Notes: generated from the letters alone by a model not told the origin. A stretch of DNA of 64,000 nt from Rodentibacter heidelbergensis (GCF_002000125.1 NZ_MLHH01000005.1:106264-170263); one strand, 5' to 3'; positions 50,155-59,762 are shown, numbered from the stretch's first letter. Made by a program: numbers and translations.

Positions 50155-51291
50155 ATGATTGATTATGAATTTCTACGTTTTATTTGGTGGGTGTTAGTCA
50201 TTGTATTGCTGATCGGTTTCTCTGTTACTGATGGATTTGATATGGGGGTGACCGCACTTTTACCTGTAGCTGGTAAAAAAGAAGTGGAACGCCGTATTAT
50301 GATTAACTCAATTGCCCCGCACTGGGATGGTAACCAAGTTTGGTTATTAACCGCTGGTGGTGCTGTGTTTGCGGCATGGCCAATTGTTTATGCGGTATCA
50401 TTCTCCGGCTTTTATATTGCATTAGTGTTGGTATTAGCCGCATTATTCTTCCGTCCACTCGGTTTTGAATATCGTGCAAAAATTGATAACCCGACATGGC
50501 GTGCGGTATGGGACTGGGGCTTGTTCGCCGGCGGTTTAGTGCCTGCATTAGTGTTCGGTGTCGCATTTGGTAACTTACTACAAGGTGTACCATTTGAATT
50601 TAATGAAATTGCACAAGTCACTTATACAGGGTCATTCTTTGCTTTGTTAAATCCATTTGCCTTATTATGCGGTGTGATTAGCCTTGCAATGCTCATGACT
50701 CACGGTGCAAACTGGTTGCAGATGAAAACCACTGCTGAACTCAGAGATCGTGTGCGTTCGATTAGTCAAATCGGTGCTTTTGTCACCTTAATCGCCTTTA
50801 TCCTCGCCGGTGTATGGTTATACTTCAAAGATGGTTATGTCGTGACCAGCACGATTGATCACTTTGCACCTTCCTCTCCGATGGGTAAAGAAGTGGCGGT
50901 TGAAACCGGTGCGTGGTTTAGAAACTTCAATGAAATGCCGATTTTATGGATCTTCCCGGCCTTAGCTGTGGTGAGTGCCTTATTAAATGTGGCGTTCTCT
51001 AAAGCAAACCGTTGTGGCTTCGCATTTTTATTCTCCTCATTAACAATGGCGGGTGTGATTATCACAGCTGCGGTATCCATGTTCCCATTTGTGATGCCTT
51101 CAAGCTCACATCCGGAGCAAAGCTTGTTAATGTGGGATGCTACATCTAGCGAATTAACGCTCACTTGGATGCTTTTCTTGGCACTAGTCTTTGTGGTGAT
51201 TTCCTTGGCTTACACCATTTGGTCATACTTCAAAATGTTTGGTCGTTTGGATGAACGCTTTGTGGAAGAAAACACAAACTCATTATACTAA
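50155..51291 (+). CDS. cydB: Cytochrome bd oxidase subunit II
   Basis: Second membrane subunit of cytochrome bd. The 378-residue product has about eight membrane spans and the family start DYEFLRFIWWVLVIVLLIGFSVTDGFDMG, followed by SIAPHWDGNQVWLL near residue 50. It follows cydA by 14 bp. An uptake signal is at 50251-50259. Confidence 0.97.
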   Translation: MIDYEFLRFIWWVLVIVLLIGFSVTDGFDMGVTALLPVAGKKEVERRIMINSIAPHWDGNQVWLLTAGGAVFAAWPIVYAVSFSGFYIALVLVLAALFFRPLGFEYRAKIDNPTWRAVWDWGLFAGGLVPALVFGVAFGNLLQGVPFEFNEIAQVTYTGSFFALLNPFALLCGVISLAMLMTHGANWLQMKTTAELRDRVRSISQIGAFVTLIAFILAGVWLYFKDGYVVTSTIDHFAPSSPMGKEVAVETGAWFRNFNEMPILWIFPALAVVSALLNVAFSKANRCGFAFLFSSLTMAGVIITAAVSMFPFVMPSSSHPEQSLLMWDATSSELTLTWMLFLALVFVVISLAYTIWSYFKMFGRLDERFVEENTNSLY

Positions 51292-51303
51292 AGGAGATAT
51301 GAG

Positions 51304-51402
51304 ATGTTATATGTAATTTGGGTAGTGGGTATTTTAGCGGCAATTTTTGCAAGCGTAAAAGTTACCAAAAACAAAGAAAATTTAGGGCAATTTGACGAAT
51401 AA
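51304..51402 (+). CDS. cydX: Cytochrome bd oxidase small subunit CydX
   Basis: Single-span peptide needed for stability and activity of cytochrome bd. The 32-residue product reads MLYVIWVVGILAAIFASVKV followed by a charged tail ending GQFDE; one membrane segment and an acidic residue-rich C-terminus fit CydX (YbgT). It follows cydB with an AGGAGA ribosome site 4-9 bp before the ATG. Its stop codon overlaps the ybgE start by one base (TAATG). Confidence 0.93.
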   Translation: MLYVIWVVGILAAIFASVKVTKNKENLGQFDE

Positions 51403-51686
51403 TGATTCAGTTTCTCTATCAATATGTTAATAAGGGTTCGTTAAGAACCCTTTCATTTATCTTGGCGGCGGTATTAACCCTTGCCCTGTTGTTTAATTTC
51501 AATTTTTTTTCCACTCAATTAAGAACAACAAATCCACTGTTAGTGCTTTTTATTCTCTGGGGTGTGGTTTGCGCATGGATCCATGGAATGGGCTTTGAAA
51601 TTAACCGCACTTTTTGGAAAGTCGTATTTTTTCCTTATTTTGGCTATTTGGCATTTCTCGTATCAATAGTTTTACATTATTCGTAA
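51402..51686 (+). CDS. ybgE: Cyd operon membrane protein YbgE
   Basis: Small inner-membrane protein of unknown function that travels with cydABX in gammaproteobacteria. The 94-residue product has about three hydrophobic segments and the WIHGMGFEINRTFWK-type segment (about residues 59-73). It is translationally coupled to cydX by a one-base overlap. An uptake signal (51604-51612) is inside. It ends the cyd cluster; ybgC follows after 91 bp. Confidence 0.88.
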   Translation: MIQFLYQYVNKGSLRTLSFILAAVLTLALLFNFNFFSTQLRTTNPLLVLFILWGVVCAWIHGMGFEINRTFWKVVFFPYFGYLAFLVSIVLHYS

Positions 51687-51777
51687 ATTAGATTTTGCTG
51701 ATTTGAAAGTACTTGCGAAGAGTAAAAACTGACTCTAAAATACACAGCCCTAAATTGTTGAATTAAGGAAAATAAAG

Positions 51778-52200
51778 GTGAATTCAAAAATCTTTCGTTT
51801 CCCTGTGCGAGTTTATTATGAAGATACAGATGCGGGTGGGGTGGTTTACCATGCACGTTATCTGCATTTTTTTGAACGGGCAAGAACGGAATATTTAAGA
51901 AAACAAAATTTTTCTCAACAAGTATTAATGCAGGAACAACAGCACGCCTTTGTTGTCAAATCGATGGCGATTGATTATTGTGTTCCGGCAAAACTCGATG
52001 ATTATCTTATTGTTGAAACGGAACTGACCGCAATTAAAGGGGCGACTCTCCTTTTTGAGCAACGGCTGATGCGGGAAACAATAATACTCTCAAAGGCTAC
52101 CGTGAAGGTAGCCTATGTTGATCTTGGTAAAATGAAACCGGCGGCAATTCCAAGGGAAATAAAATCCGCCTTTTCAAACGATATAACCTTCTCGGAGTAG
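51778..52200 (+). CDS. ybgC: Acyl-CoA thioesterase YbgC
   Basis: Hot-dog-fold thioesterase linked to the Tol-Pal system. The 140-residue product has the catalytic motif YYEDTDAGGVVYHARYLHFFERAR (about residues 12-35), with Asp and His in the positions of 4-hydroxybenzoyl-CoA thioesterases. The start is GTG with an AAGG ribosome site. It is first of ybgC-tolQ-tolR-tolA-tolB-pal, the standard order; tolQ starts 3 bp after its stop. Confidence 0.95.
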   Translation: MNSKIFRFPVRVYYEDTDAGGVVYHARYLHFFERARTEYLRKQNFSQQVLMQEQQHAFVVKSMAIDYCVPAKLDDYLIVETELTAIKGATLLFEQRLMRETIILSKATVKVAYVDLGKMKPAAIPREIKSAFSNDITFSE

Positions 52201-52203
52201 GTA

Positions 52204-52896
52204 ATGACTGCAGAACTCAATTTTTTAGATCTTTTTCTAAAAGCAAGTATTGTCGTACAACTTGTTATTGTCATTTTAATTTTATTTTCAATCATTTCTT
52301 GGGCAATTATCATTCAACGTAGCCGTGTATTGACGAATGCATTAAAAGAAGCCAATACCTTTGAAGATCGTTTCTGGTCCGGTGAGGATTTGAATAAATT
52401 ATATGAAGGGTTATCAAATCGCCGTGATGTCCTAACAGGAAGCGAACAGATTTTCTTTGTGGGTTTTAAAGAGTTTTCACGTTTAAAACAAGTGAATGCT
52501 GATGCGCCTGAAGCCATTATTAAGGGTACCACTCGAGCGATGAATCTTGCCATGAACCGTGAGATTGAAACCCTTGAAAGCCGAGTTCCGTTTTTGGCAA
52601 CCGTTGCTTCGGTAAGTCCTTATATTGGTTTATTCGGTACAGTATGGGGAATTATGCATGCTTTCATGGCATTGAGTGGCGCAAAACAAGCAACATTACA
52701 AATGGTTGCACCGGGTATTGCAGAAGCATTGATTGCCACAGCAATCGGCTTGTTTGCCGCTATTCCTGCGGTGATGGCGTATAACCGCTTAAGCCTACGA
52801 GTTAATGCGATTGAACAAAATTATGGTAACTTTATTGATGAGTTCACGACGATTCTACATCGTCAAGCCTTTGGTAAAGCGCCTCATTCCCATTAA
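52204..52896 (+). CDS. tolQ: Tol-Pal system protein TolQ
   Basis: Inner-membrane proton-channel protein of the Tol-Pal system, homologous to ExbB/MotA; helps constrict the outer membrane in division. The 230-residue product has three membrane segments (about residues 15-37, 138-160, 170-195) and the conserved [23 protein letters not shown] motif (about 131-153). It is separated from tolR by an inverted pair of uptake signals. Confidence 0.96.
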   Translation: MTAELNFLDLFLKASIVVQLVIVILILFSIISWAIIIQRSRVLTNALKEANTFEDRFWSGEDLNKLYEGLSNRRDVLTGSEQIFFVGFKEFSRLKQVNADAPEAIIKGTTRAMNLAMNREIETLESRVPFLATVASVSPYIGLFGTVWGIMHAFMALSGAKQATLQMVAPGIAEALIATAIGLFAAIPAVMAYNRLSLRVNAIEQNYGNFIDEFTTILHRQAFGKAPHSH

Positions 52897-52915
52897 GAAA
52901 ATAACGAGGAAATCA

Positions 52916-52945
52916 ACCGCACTTTAAGAAAAGTGCGGTCATTTT
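52916..52945 (+). repeat. Inverted uptake-signal pair between tolQ and tolR
   Basis: ACCGCACTT (52916-52924) and AAGTGCGGT (52931-52939) form a stem, followed by CATTTTTAG. The T-run is weak, so partial termination or an RNA-stabilising hairpin inside the tol operon is likely rather than full termination. Confidence 0.8.
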
Positions 52946-52967
52946 TAGTGAAGTTTTAGAGGAAAAT

Positions 52968-53387
52968 ATGACTCGTCGTTCACGCAAAGAAATTAAATCT
53001 GAAATTAATATTGTTCCGTTTTTGGATGTATTACTGGTTCTCGTGCTGATTTTTATGGCAACGGCACCAATTATTAGCCAGAGCGTACAGGTTGAATTGC
53101 CGGATTCCGTGCAAAGCCAAAATGTGTCAAATGAAGATAAAACCCCCGTTATTTTGGAAGTTTCCGGTGTGGGGCAGTATACGCTTTCTATTGGCGGGGA
53201 GCGTCAGGAAGGCTTAACGGAAGAAATGGTGACCCAGTTATCAAAGCAAGAATTTGATAAAGATAACAACACGATGTTTTTGGTGGGAGGAGCAAAAGAA
53301 GTGCCTTATGAAGAAGTCATTAAAGCATTAAATTTGCTTCATTTAGCCGGTATTAAATCCGTTGGTTTAATGACAAACCCAATTTAG
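52968..53387 (+). CDS. tolR: Tol-Pal system protein TolR
   Basis: Inner-membrane partner of TolQ, related to ExbD. The 139-residue product has a short cytoplasmic start rich in Arg/Lys, one membrane segment with the key Asp (INIVPFLDVLLVLVLIFMAT, about residues 13-32; Asp20), and a periplasmic domain. An AGAGGA ribosome site precedes it. tolA starts 15 bp downstream. Confidence 0.96.
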   Translation: MTRRSRKEIKSEINIVPFLDVLLVLVLIFMATAPIISQSVQVELPDSVQSQNVSNEDKTPVILEVSGVGQYTLSIGGERQEGLTEEMVTQLSKQEFDKDNNTMFLVGGAKEVPYEEVIKALNLLHLAGIKSVGLMTNPI

Positions 53388-53402
53388 TAGAGTAGGTAAA
53401 AC

Positions 53403-54527
53403 GTGCAGAATAATCGACAAAAAAAAGGAGCGAGTGCGTTTGTCATTTCGATTCTTATGCACCTTGCCTTGTTTGGGCTGTTAATTTGGAGCTCTTTATT
53501 TCAAACGGTTGAAATTATGGGCGGTGGCGAAGGAGAAGGCAATGCGATAGGTGCTGTGATGGTGGATACCGGCAATGCAGCACAAGAGTGGGGACGAATT
53601 CAGCAACAGAAAAAAGGACAAGCGGATAAGCAGAAAAAGCCTGAACCTGTTGTGGAAGAAAAACCACCCGTTGAGGCTGAAGAAGTTAATCAACAAGAGA
53701 TAGCCAAGCAGCAAGAACTCAAACGCCAGCAAGAAATCCAACGTCAAAAGGCGCTTGAGCGTCAGCAACAAGAGATCGAAAAACAAAAACAGCAGGAAAT
53801 GGCCCGCCAGCAAGCTTTAGAGAAACAAAAAGCAGAAGAGGCAAAAGCCAAGCAAGCTGCTGAAGCGGCAAAATTAAAAGCAGAGGCTGAAGCAAAACGT
53901 TTAGCGGCAGCAGCAAAACAAGCAGAAGAAGAGGCGAAGGCGAAAGCCGCTGAGGCCGCGGAAAAAGCGAAAAAACAGGCCGAAGAAAAGGCGAAGGAAA
54001 AAGCGAAAGCAGAAGCTGAGGCCAAAGCGAAGGCGGCTGCGAAGGCGAAAGCCGAGGCGGAGGCAAAAGCGGCGGCTGCGAAGGCGAAAGCAGAGGCAGA
54101 AGCAAAAGCGGCTGCAAGACGTAAAGCAGATCAAGCCGCTTTGGATGATTTTATGAATGGTGGCAATATCGGCGGTGGTAGCGCTCAGAAAGGGGGAAAT
54201 GCCAATAAAGGCGGTTCTCAAGGAAGCGGTGCTGGATTAGGCGCCGGTGACGGTGGCAAAGTGGGTGATCAATATGCCGGTGTCATTAAACGGGAAATTC
54301 AGCGTCGTTTCTTAAAAGATCCAAGCTTTGCCGGTAAGGTTTGTCGCATAAAAATTCAACTTGGTCGAGATGGTACGATCTTAGGTTATCAGAAAGTATC
54401 AGGGCCGGAAGATATTTGTACAGCAGCATTAAGTGCAGTAGCAAGAACGAAGAAAGTGCCTGCTGCCCCATCTGATGCGGTGTACAATAAATATAAAGCA
54501 CCGATTATTGATTTTGATATTAAATAA
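53403..54527 (+). CDS. tolA: Tol-Pal system protein TolA
   Basis: Periplasm-spanning protein that connects TolQR to TolB and Pal. The 374-residue product has an N-terminal membrane anchor (about residues 13-37), a long Ala/Lys/Glu helical domain (about 75-250), a Gly-rich hinge (about 255-285) and a C-terminal domain with two cysteines (KVCRIKI and DICTAA). The start is GTG. The helical domain includes near-identical 39-bp tandem copies (from about 54031), so length may vary among strains. Confidence 0.95.
   Translation: MQNNRQKKGASAFVISILMHLALFGLLIWSSLFQTVEIMGGGEGEGNAIGAVMVDTGNAAQEWGRIQQQKKGQADKQKKPEPVVEEKPPVEAEEVNQQEIAKQQELKRQQEIQRQKALERQQQEIEKQKQQEMARQQALEKQKAEEAKAKQAAEAAKLKAEAEAKRLAAAAKQAEEEAKAKAAEAAEKAKKQAEEKAKEKAKAEAEAKAKAAAKAKAEAEAKAAAAKAKAEAEAKAAARRKADQAALDDFMNGGNIGGGSAQKGGNANKGGSQGSGAGLGAGDGGKVGDQYAGVIKREIQRRFLKDPSFAGKVCRIKIQLGRDGTILGYQKVSGPEDICTAALSAVARTKKVPAAPSDAVYNKYKAPIIDFDIK
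54031..54108 (+). repeat. 39-bp tandem repeat in tolA
   Basis: Two near-identical 39-bp units beginning at about 54031 and 54070, each reading GGCTGCGAAGGCGAAAGC near its start, encoding 13-residue Ala/Lys/Glu units. The copies differ at a few third positions. The repeat keeps frame, so changes in copy number would alter TolA length only. Confidence 0.6.
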
Positions 54528-54569
54528 TTGGTTTTAGCATGTTAATTTAGTTTACTTAAAGGTAACAAA

Positions 54570-55853
54570 ATGAAATTAATGAAAAAACTCATAAGCGTAT
54601 TTGCCATGGTTTTTGTTATTGCAGGTCATGCGGTAGCAGAAGATGAAGTACGCATTGTTATTGATGAAGGTGTTGACGGCGCTCGCCCTATTGCGGTTGT
54701 GCCATTTGCCGGTTCAGCACCGGAAGATATTGGTAAGATTGTTGCCGATGATTTACGCAATAGTGGAAAATTTAACCCTATTGCCGTGGCACAAATGCCA
54801 CAAAAACCAACCTCAGCCTCAGAAGTGAACCCTGAAGCCTGGACTGCATTAGGGATTGATGCGGTTGTGGTAGGTCAGGTAACGGCAACAGGAAGTGGAT
54901 ATAACATTTCTTATCAATTAGTTGATACGGTGGGCGCTTCGGGTACACCGGGTGCAGTGCTTGCGCAAAATAGCTATACGGTCACCAATAAATGGTTACG
55001 CTATGGTGCACACACAGTGAGTGATGAAGTGTTTGAAAAATTAACCGGAATTAGAGGGGCATTCAGAACCCGTATCGCTTATGTGGTGCAAAAAAATGGA
55101 GGTTCACAGCCTTATGAGGTGCGTGTGGCAGACTATGATGGCTATAATCAATTTGTTGTGAATCGGAGTTCGCAACCTATTATGTCGCCGGCCTGGTCAC
55201 CGGACGGTAAACGTTTGGCTTATGTTTCTTTTGAAAATAAAAAATCACAATTAGTGGTGCAAGATCTCGGATCCGGTGCTCGTAAAGTGGTGGCTTCATT
55301 TCCGGGTCATAATGGTGCGCCAGCCTTTTCACCGGATGGTTCTCGTTTAGCCTTTGCCTCATCACAAGATGGTACATTAAATATTTATGTAATGAGTTCA
55401 AATGGTGGGGCGCCAACGCAATTAACTCGTGGTGCAGGGAATAATACTGAGCCTTCATGGTCGCCGGATGGCAGCTCTATTTTATTTACTTCAGACAGAA
55501 GTGGCTCACCTCAGGTGTATCGTATGAGTGCAAATGGTGGTGGTGCGACACCTGTTGGGGGAAGAGGAAGTGCACAAATCAGTGGTGATGGTAAAACCCT
55601 CGTGATGATCAATGGTAACAACAATGTTGTTAAACAAGATCTCACGACTGGCGCTTCTGAAGTGTTAAGTACCTCTTTCCTCGGAGAAAGCCCAAGTATT
55701 TCCCCGAACGGTATTATGATTATTTATAGTTCTACACAAGGGTTAGGAAAGGTGCTACAATTGGTTTCTGCAGATGGTCGCTTTAAAGCGAGTCTTCCAG
55801 GAAGTAATGGCCAAGTGAAATTTCCTGCTTGGTCGCCATACTTAACTAAATAA
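54570..55853 (+). CDS. tolB: Tol-Pal system protein TolB
   Basis: Periplasmic protein that binds Pal and TolA. The 427-residue product has a signal peptide (about residues 1-23, ending GHAVAED), an N-terminal alpha/beta domain and a six-bladed beta-propeller with repeated motifs: [45 protein letters not shown], and weaker copies after. Start at 54570; an in-frame Met three residues later is an alternative. It lies 42 bp after tolA and 22 bp before pal. Confidence 0.97.
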   Translation: MKLMKKLISVFAMVFVIAGHAVAEDEVRIVIDEGVDGARPIAVVPFAGSAPEDIGKIVADDLRNSGKFNPIAVAQMPQKPTSASEVNPEAWTALGIDAVVVGQVTATGSGYNISYQLVDTVGASGTPGAVLAQNSYTVTNKWLRYGAHTVSDEVFEKLTGIRGAFRTRIAYVVQKNGGSQPYEVRVADYDGYNQFVVNRSSQPIMSPAWSPDGKRLAYVSFENKKSQLVVQDLGSGARKVVASFPGHNGAPAFSPDGSRLAFASSQDGTLNIYVMSSNGGAPTQLTRGAGNNTEPSWSPDGSSILFTSDRSGSPQVYRMSANGGGATPVGGRGSAQISGDGKTLVMINGNNNVVKQDLTTGASEVLSTSFLGESPSISPNGIMIIYSSTQGLGKVLQLVSADGRFKASLPGSNGQVKFPAWSPYLTK

Positions 55854-55875
55854 AAATGTAATTAGGAGAAATCTA

Positions 55876-56343
55876 ATGAGCAAATTTGTTAAATCATTAT
55901 TAGTTGCAGCATCTGTTGCGGCATTAGCAGCTTGTAGCTCTTCCAGCAATGATGCTGCAGGTAACGGTGCAAACAACGGTCAAACTTTTGGTGGTTATTC
56001 TGTTGAAGATCTTCAACAACGTTACAACACCGTTTATTTCGGTTTTGACAAATACAACATCGAAGGTGAATACGTTCAAATCTTAGATGCGCACGCAGCA
56101 TACTTAAATGCAATGCCATCATCAAAAGTAGTTGTTGAAGGTAACACTGACGAACGTGGTACACCAGAGTATAACATCGCTTTAGGTCAACGCCGTGCAG
56201 ATGCGGTTAAATCTTTCTTAGCAGGTAAAGGCGTAGAAGGTAGCAAAGTTTCAACTGTTTCTTATGGTGAAGAAAAACCAGCTGTTTTAGGTCATGATGA
56301 AGCAGCATACTCTAAAAACCGTCGTGCAGTATTAGCCTACTAA
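55876..56343 (+). CDS. pal: Peptidoglycan-associated lipoprotein Pal
   Basis: Outer-membrane lipoprotein that anchors peptidoglycan; homologue of the H. influenzae P6 antigen. The 155-residue product has a lipoprotein signal with lipobox LAAC (Cys20), a Ser/Asn/Gly linker and a C-terminal OmpA-like domain with [26 protein letters not shown] (about residues 87-112). Its codons look like those of a highly expressed gene. A strong terminator follows, ending the tol-pal operon. Confidence 0.98.
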   Translation: MSKFVKSLLVAASVAALAACSSSSNDAAGNGANNGQTFGGYSVEDLQQRYNTVYFGFDKYNIEGEYVQILDAHAAYLNAMPSSKVVVEGNTDERGTPEYNIALGQRRADAVKSFLAGKGVEGSKVSTVSYGEEKPAVLGHDEAAYSKNRRAVLAY

Positions 56344-56363
56344 TTTTTAGAGATATGATTTAG

Positions 56364-56394
56364 AAAAGGCAGAGAATAATTCTCTGCCTTTTAA
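56364..56394 (+). terminator. Intrinsic terminator after pal
   Basis: Stem AAAAGGCAGAGAAT/ATTCTCTGCCTTTT, long and nearly perfect with a very small loop, 20 bp after the pal stop. Confidence 0.9.
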
Positions 56395-56463
56395 CTTTTC
56401 TATTAGCCAATTTAAAAATTGTTGATTATTCATTCAACTAACAAAAGAAATCAAAGAATTTCC

Positions 56464-56491
56464 TTGCGTTGATAAATAAAATCAGTACTAT
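56464..56491 (+). promoter_or_regulatory. Probable promoter of tRNA-Lys
   Basis: TTGCGT (56464-56469), 16-bp spacer, TACTAT (56486-56491). Transcription would begin about 16 bp before the tRNA. Confidence 0.55.
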
Positions 56492-56514
56492 ATGCGAAGT
56501 TTTTTGAGCGATAT

Positions 56515-56590
56515 GGGTCGTTAGCTCAGTCGGTAGAGCAGCGGACTTTTAATCCGTTGGTCGAAGGTTCGAATCCTTCACGACCCACCA
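56515..56590 (+). tRNA. tRNA-Lys (anticodon TTT)
   Basis: A 76-nt tRNA with acceptor stem GGGTCGT/ACGACCC, D-arm AGCTCAGTCGGTAGAGC, anticodon loop CTTTTAA with TTT at 56548-56550, T-arm GAAGGTTCGAATCCTTC and an encoded CCA end at 56588-56590. It stands alone between pal and trmJ. Confidence 0.98.
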
Positions 56591-56759
56591 TTTTATCGTA
56601 ACTCCCTATTTTTTCTTTATACTCTCATTTAACGCTTCCCTTCCTTTTGTTTCTAGCATTGATAAGTTATCTTTATTATTAGGATAAGAAAATTCCTGAC
56701 TTAAATTAAAGGTTATTATGTTAGAATATTCACAAATCTTAATCAGAGAATAGCCTGTG

Positions 56760-57482
56760 ATGCTGGATCATATTCGAATTGTTCTTGTTGAAACTTCACA
56801 TAGTGGCAATATCGGTTCCTCTGCAAGGGCGATGAAAACCATGGGGCTTTCCCAACTCTATCTTGTTTCGCCAAAATCTGTTGATGAACAGTCTATTGCA
56901 CTCGCAGCTGGGGCAGATGATATTGTCAAAAATGCCAATATTGTGGGGACTTTTGATGAAGCAATCGCTGATTGTTCTTTAGTGATAGGAACTAGTGCAC
57001 GTTTACGCCATTTACAGAGCACATTGATCGAACCAAGAGAATGTGCGGAAAAAGCGATATCGCATCAAGGGAAAGTGGCGATTGTTTTTGGACGAGAGCG
57101 GGTAGGGTTACATAATGATGAACTACTAAAATGTCACTATCATTTAACGATCCCAGCCAACCCGGATTATTCTTCATTAAATTTAGCCATGGCGGTTCAG
57201 CTTGTCAGTTATGAATTGCGAATGGCCGGTTTAATAACAAATTCGTCAATGATTTCCGCTAGCTCTGAAGAGCAGTATGCGACTTCACAGGAAATGGAGT
57301 ATTTTTTTAAACACACTGAACAGTTGTATCAATCTCTCGGATTTATTCAAAATCAGGGTGTGATGCCAAAGTTAAGACGCTTATACAATCGTCTTCATGT
57401 AGAGCGAAATGAACTCAATATTTTACGAGGTATGATCAGTTGTGTAGAGAAACGACTGAATTTAACCCAAAAAGATAGTTGA
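56760..57482 (+). CDS. trmJ: tRNA (cytidine/uridine-2'-O-)-methyltransferase TrmJ
   Basis: SPOUT-family enzyme that methylates the ribose of nucleotide 32 in tRNAs. The 240-residue product starts MLDHIRIVLVETSHSGNIGS, contains the SAM-knot regions ALVFGRERVGL-like (IVFGRERVGLHNDEL) near residue 107 and IPANPDYSSLNLAMAVQ near residue 128. The ATG at 56760 matches the E. coli start; a GTG at 56757 would add one residue. It lies 48 bp before iscR, as is usual. Confidence 0.95.
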   Translation: MLDHIRIVLVETSHSGNIGSSARAMKTMGLSQLYLVSPKSVDEQSIALAAGADDIVKNANIVGTFDEAIADCSLVIGTSARLRHLQSTLIEPRECAEKAISHQGKVAIVFGRERVGLHNDELLKCHYHLTIPANPDYSSLNLAMAVQLVSYELRMAGLITNSSMISASSEEQYATSQEMEYFFKHTEQLYQSLGFIQNQGVMPKLRRLYNRLHVERNELNILRGMISCVEKRLNLTQKDS

Positions 57483-57530
57483 TTGTTTTAGTGGGATATG
57501 TAAGTATTGGTGCAATTTTAAGGAAACCTT

Positions 57531-57986
57531 ATGAAACTGACCTCAAAAGGGCGTTATGCCGTGACAGCCGTGCTGGATATTGCATTGAATGCGGAGTCCG
57601 GTCCAATAAGTCTTGCTGATATTTCTGAACGTCAGAATATTTCGTTATCTTATCTCGAACAACTTTTTGCGAAATTACGCCGTGGGGGATTAGTAAAAAG
57701 TGTCCGAGGACCGGGTGGGGGGTATCAATTAGGATTACCAAGTGAGCAAATTTCTGTCGGTATGATTATTTCTGCAGTCAATGAAAACATACATGTAACA
57801 AAATGTTTAGGTGGTGGAAATTGCCAAAATGGTAGTAAATGTTTAACTCATACCCTTTGGGAAGAATTAAGTTATCGCATTGAAAGTTTTTTAAATGAGA
57901 TCACTTTGGCTGAGTTGATGAATAAGCATAATGCTGAAGCTCAATCTCACCATCATGTTGAAAATTTAATATTAATGAATTCATAA
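57531..57986 (+). CDS. iscR: Iron-sulfur cluster regulator IscR
   Basis: Rrf2-family regulator that, carrying a [2Fe-2S] cluster, represses the isc operon. The 151-residue product has the winged helix start [19 protein letters not shown], the recognition region [29 protein letters not shown], and the three ligand cysteines in the pattern C-x5-C-x5-C ([14 protein letters not shown], about residues 92-104). It is first of the isc cluster. No clear IscR palindrome was seen in the 48 bp before it. Confidence 0.96.
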   Translation: MKLTSKGRYAVTAVLDIALNAESGPISLADISERQNISLSYLEQLFAKLRRGGLVKSVRGPGGGYQLGLPSEQISVGMIISAVNENIHVTKCLGGGNCQNGSKCLTHTLWEELSYRIESFLNEITLAELMNKHNAEAQSHHHVENLILMNS

Positions 57987-58046
57987 AGGGAAAGTCGCCG
58001 CCCCTTAAAGTGCGGTCAATTTTAGCGTGATTTTTTAGGAGTGAAA

Positions 58047-59261
58047 ATGAAATTACCTATTTATTTGGATTATGCAGCGACCTGTCCGGTTGATGAAAGA
58101 GTGGCTAAGAAAATGATGGAATTTCTAACCATCGAGGGCACTTTCGGAAATCCGGCTTCTCGCTCACATAAATTTGGTTGGCAAGCCGAAGAAGCGGTGG
58201 ATATTGCGCGTAATCAAATTGCTGATTTAATTGGTGCGGATTCTCGTGAAATTGTGTTTACCTCTGGCGCAACAGAAGCGGATAACTTGGCAATTAAAGG
58301 TGTAGCCCACTTTTATCAAACCAAAGGGAAACATATTATTACTTGCAAAACCGAGCATAAGGCCGTATTAGATACTTGTCGTCAATTGGAACGTGAAGGT
58401 TTTGAGGTGACTTATTTATCACCGGAAGCGGATGGTTTGATTGATTTAGCGAAATTCAAAGCCGCCCTTCGTCCGGATACGATTTTAGTTTCCATTATGC
58501 ATGCCAATAATGAAATTGGTGTGATCCAAGATATTAAAGCGATTGGTGAGCTTTGCCGTGAAAATAAAACCCTTTTCCATGTTGATGCAACACAAAGTGT
58601 CGGCAAGCTTCCGATCAATCTTGCCGAATTACCGGTGGATTTAATGTCAATGTCCAGCCATAAACTTTATGGACCAAAAGGTATCGGGGCGTTATATGTT
58701 CGCCGTAAACCTCGTGTACGTTTAGAAGCGATTATTCATGGTGGCGGTCATGAACGTGGTATGCGTTCCGGCACATTACCGGTTCACCAAATTGTGGGTA
58801 TGGGTGAAGCTTATCGTATCGCAAAAGAAGAAATGGCAACAGAAATGCCACGTTTGAAAGCACTCCGCGATCGTTTATATAACGGTTTGAAAGATATTGA
58901 AGAAACCTATGTTAATGGTTCGATGGCACATCGTCTTGATAATAACTTAAACATCAGTTTTAACTATGTTGAAGGGGAATCATTGATGATGGCATTGCGT
59001 GACATTGCCGTATCATCGGGTTCCGCTTGTACTTCTGCCAGTCTTGAGCCTTCTTATGTATTGAGAGCATTAGGTTTAAATGATGAATTAGCACACAGTT
59101 CAATTCGTTTTACTTTAGGTCGTTATACTACTGAAGAGGAAATTGATTACACCGTTAATTTAGTCAAAAATGCGGTTGAAAAATTACGTGAGCTATCCCC
59201 ATTATGGGATATGTTTAAAGAGGGTATCGATCTTAATACGATTGAGTGGTCTGCCCATTAA
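58047..59261 (+). CDS. iscS: Cysteine desulfurase IscS
   Basis: Pyridoxal-phosphate enzyme that takes sulfur from cysteine and passes it as persulfide to IscU and to tRNA thiolation. The 404-residue product (same as E. coli) starts [19 protein letters not shown], has the PLP lysine in [15 protein letters not shown] (about residues 203-217) and the persulfide cysteine loop [16 protein letters not shown] (Cys at about 328). I chose the ATG at 58047, 6 bp after TTAGGAG; a GTG at 58041 is too near the ribosome site. Confidence 0.97.
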   Translation: MKLPIYLDYAATCPVDERVAKKMMEFLTIEGTFGNPASRSHKFGWQAEEAVDIARNQIADLIGADSREIVFTSGATEADNLAIKGVAHFYQTKGKHIITCKTEHKAVLDTCRQLEREGFEVTYLSPEADGLIDLAKFKAALRPDTILVSIMHANNEIGVIQDIKAIGELCRENKTLFHVDATQSVGKLPINLAELPVDLMSMSSHKLYGPKGIGALYVRRKPRVRLEAIIHGGGHERGMRSGTLPVHQIVGMGEAYRIAKEEMATEMPRLKALRDRLYNGLKDIEETYVNGSMAHRLDNNLNISFNYVEGESLMMALRDIAVSSGSACTSASLEPSYVLRALGLNDELAHSSIRFTLGRYTTEEEIDYTVNLVKNAVEKLRELSPLWDMFKEGIDLNTIEWSAH

Positions 59262-59325
59262 TCTTTCATCAACTTCTCGAATTGATGAAACAGTCTTTAT
59301 CAGAATTTAAAAAAGGAAAGTTAAA

Positions 59326-59709
59326 ATGGCTTATAGTGAAAAAGTAATCGATCATTATGAAAATCCACGCAATGTGGGCTCAATGGATAAAAAAGACAGT
59401 TCCGTAGGTACCGGAATGGTCGGGGCGCCGGCTTGTGGTGATGTCATGCAGTTACAAATTAAAGTTAATGACAACGGCATTATTGAAGATGCAAAATTCA
59501 AAACCTACGGTTGTGGTTCTGCGATTGCATCAAGCTCATTGATTACCGAATGGGTTAAAGGCAAATCTTTAGAAGAAGCAGGGGCGATTAAAAACAGCCA
59601 AATTGCGGAAGAATTAGAATTGCCACCGGTGAAGGTTCACTGCTCGATTTTAGCCGAGGATGCGATAAAAGCAGCGATTGCCGATTATAAAGCAAAACAA
59701 GGTGAATAA
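59326..59709 (+). CDS. iscU: Iron-sulfur cluster scaffold IscU
   Basis: Scaffold on which [2Fe-2S] clusters are built. The 127-residue product has the three ligand cysteines in GAPACGDVMQ (about residue 37), TYGCGSAIASS (about 63) and VHCSILAEDA (about 106), plus the HscA recognition motif LPPVK just before the third. Between this gene and iscA lies an inverted uptake-signal pair. Confidence 0.98.
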   Translation: MAYSEKVIDHYENPRNVGSMDKKDSSVGTGMVGAPACGDVMQLQIKVNDNGIIEDAKFKTYGCGSAIASSSLITEWVKGKSLEEAGAIKNSQIAEELELPPVKVHCSILAEDAIKAAIADYKAKQGE

Positions 59710-59712
59710 ATA

Positions 59713-59742
59713 AAAAGTGCGGTTGTTTTCGACCGCACTTTT
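59713..59742 (+). repeat. Inverted uptake-signal pair between iscU and iscA
   Basis: AAAAGTGCGGT (59713-59723) and ACCGCACTTTT (59732-59742) form an 11-bp stem with an 8-nt loop. Both arms contain exact uptake signals. In a tightly packed operon it may partly end transcription or protect the iscRSU message, giving more IscRSU than the downstream proteins. Confidence 0.85.
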
Positions 59743-59762
59743 ACTGATTTCTTGGGGGAAGA

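Noticed and set aside
53496..54221. Several long antisense ORFs opposite tolA
   Set aside because: They are mirror images of the Ala/Lys/Glu-rich repeat codons, which lack stops on the other strand. The products are Leu/Phe/Ser-rich without domains.
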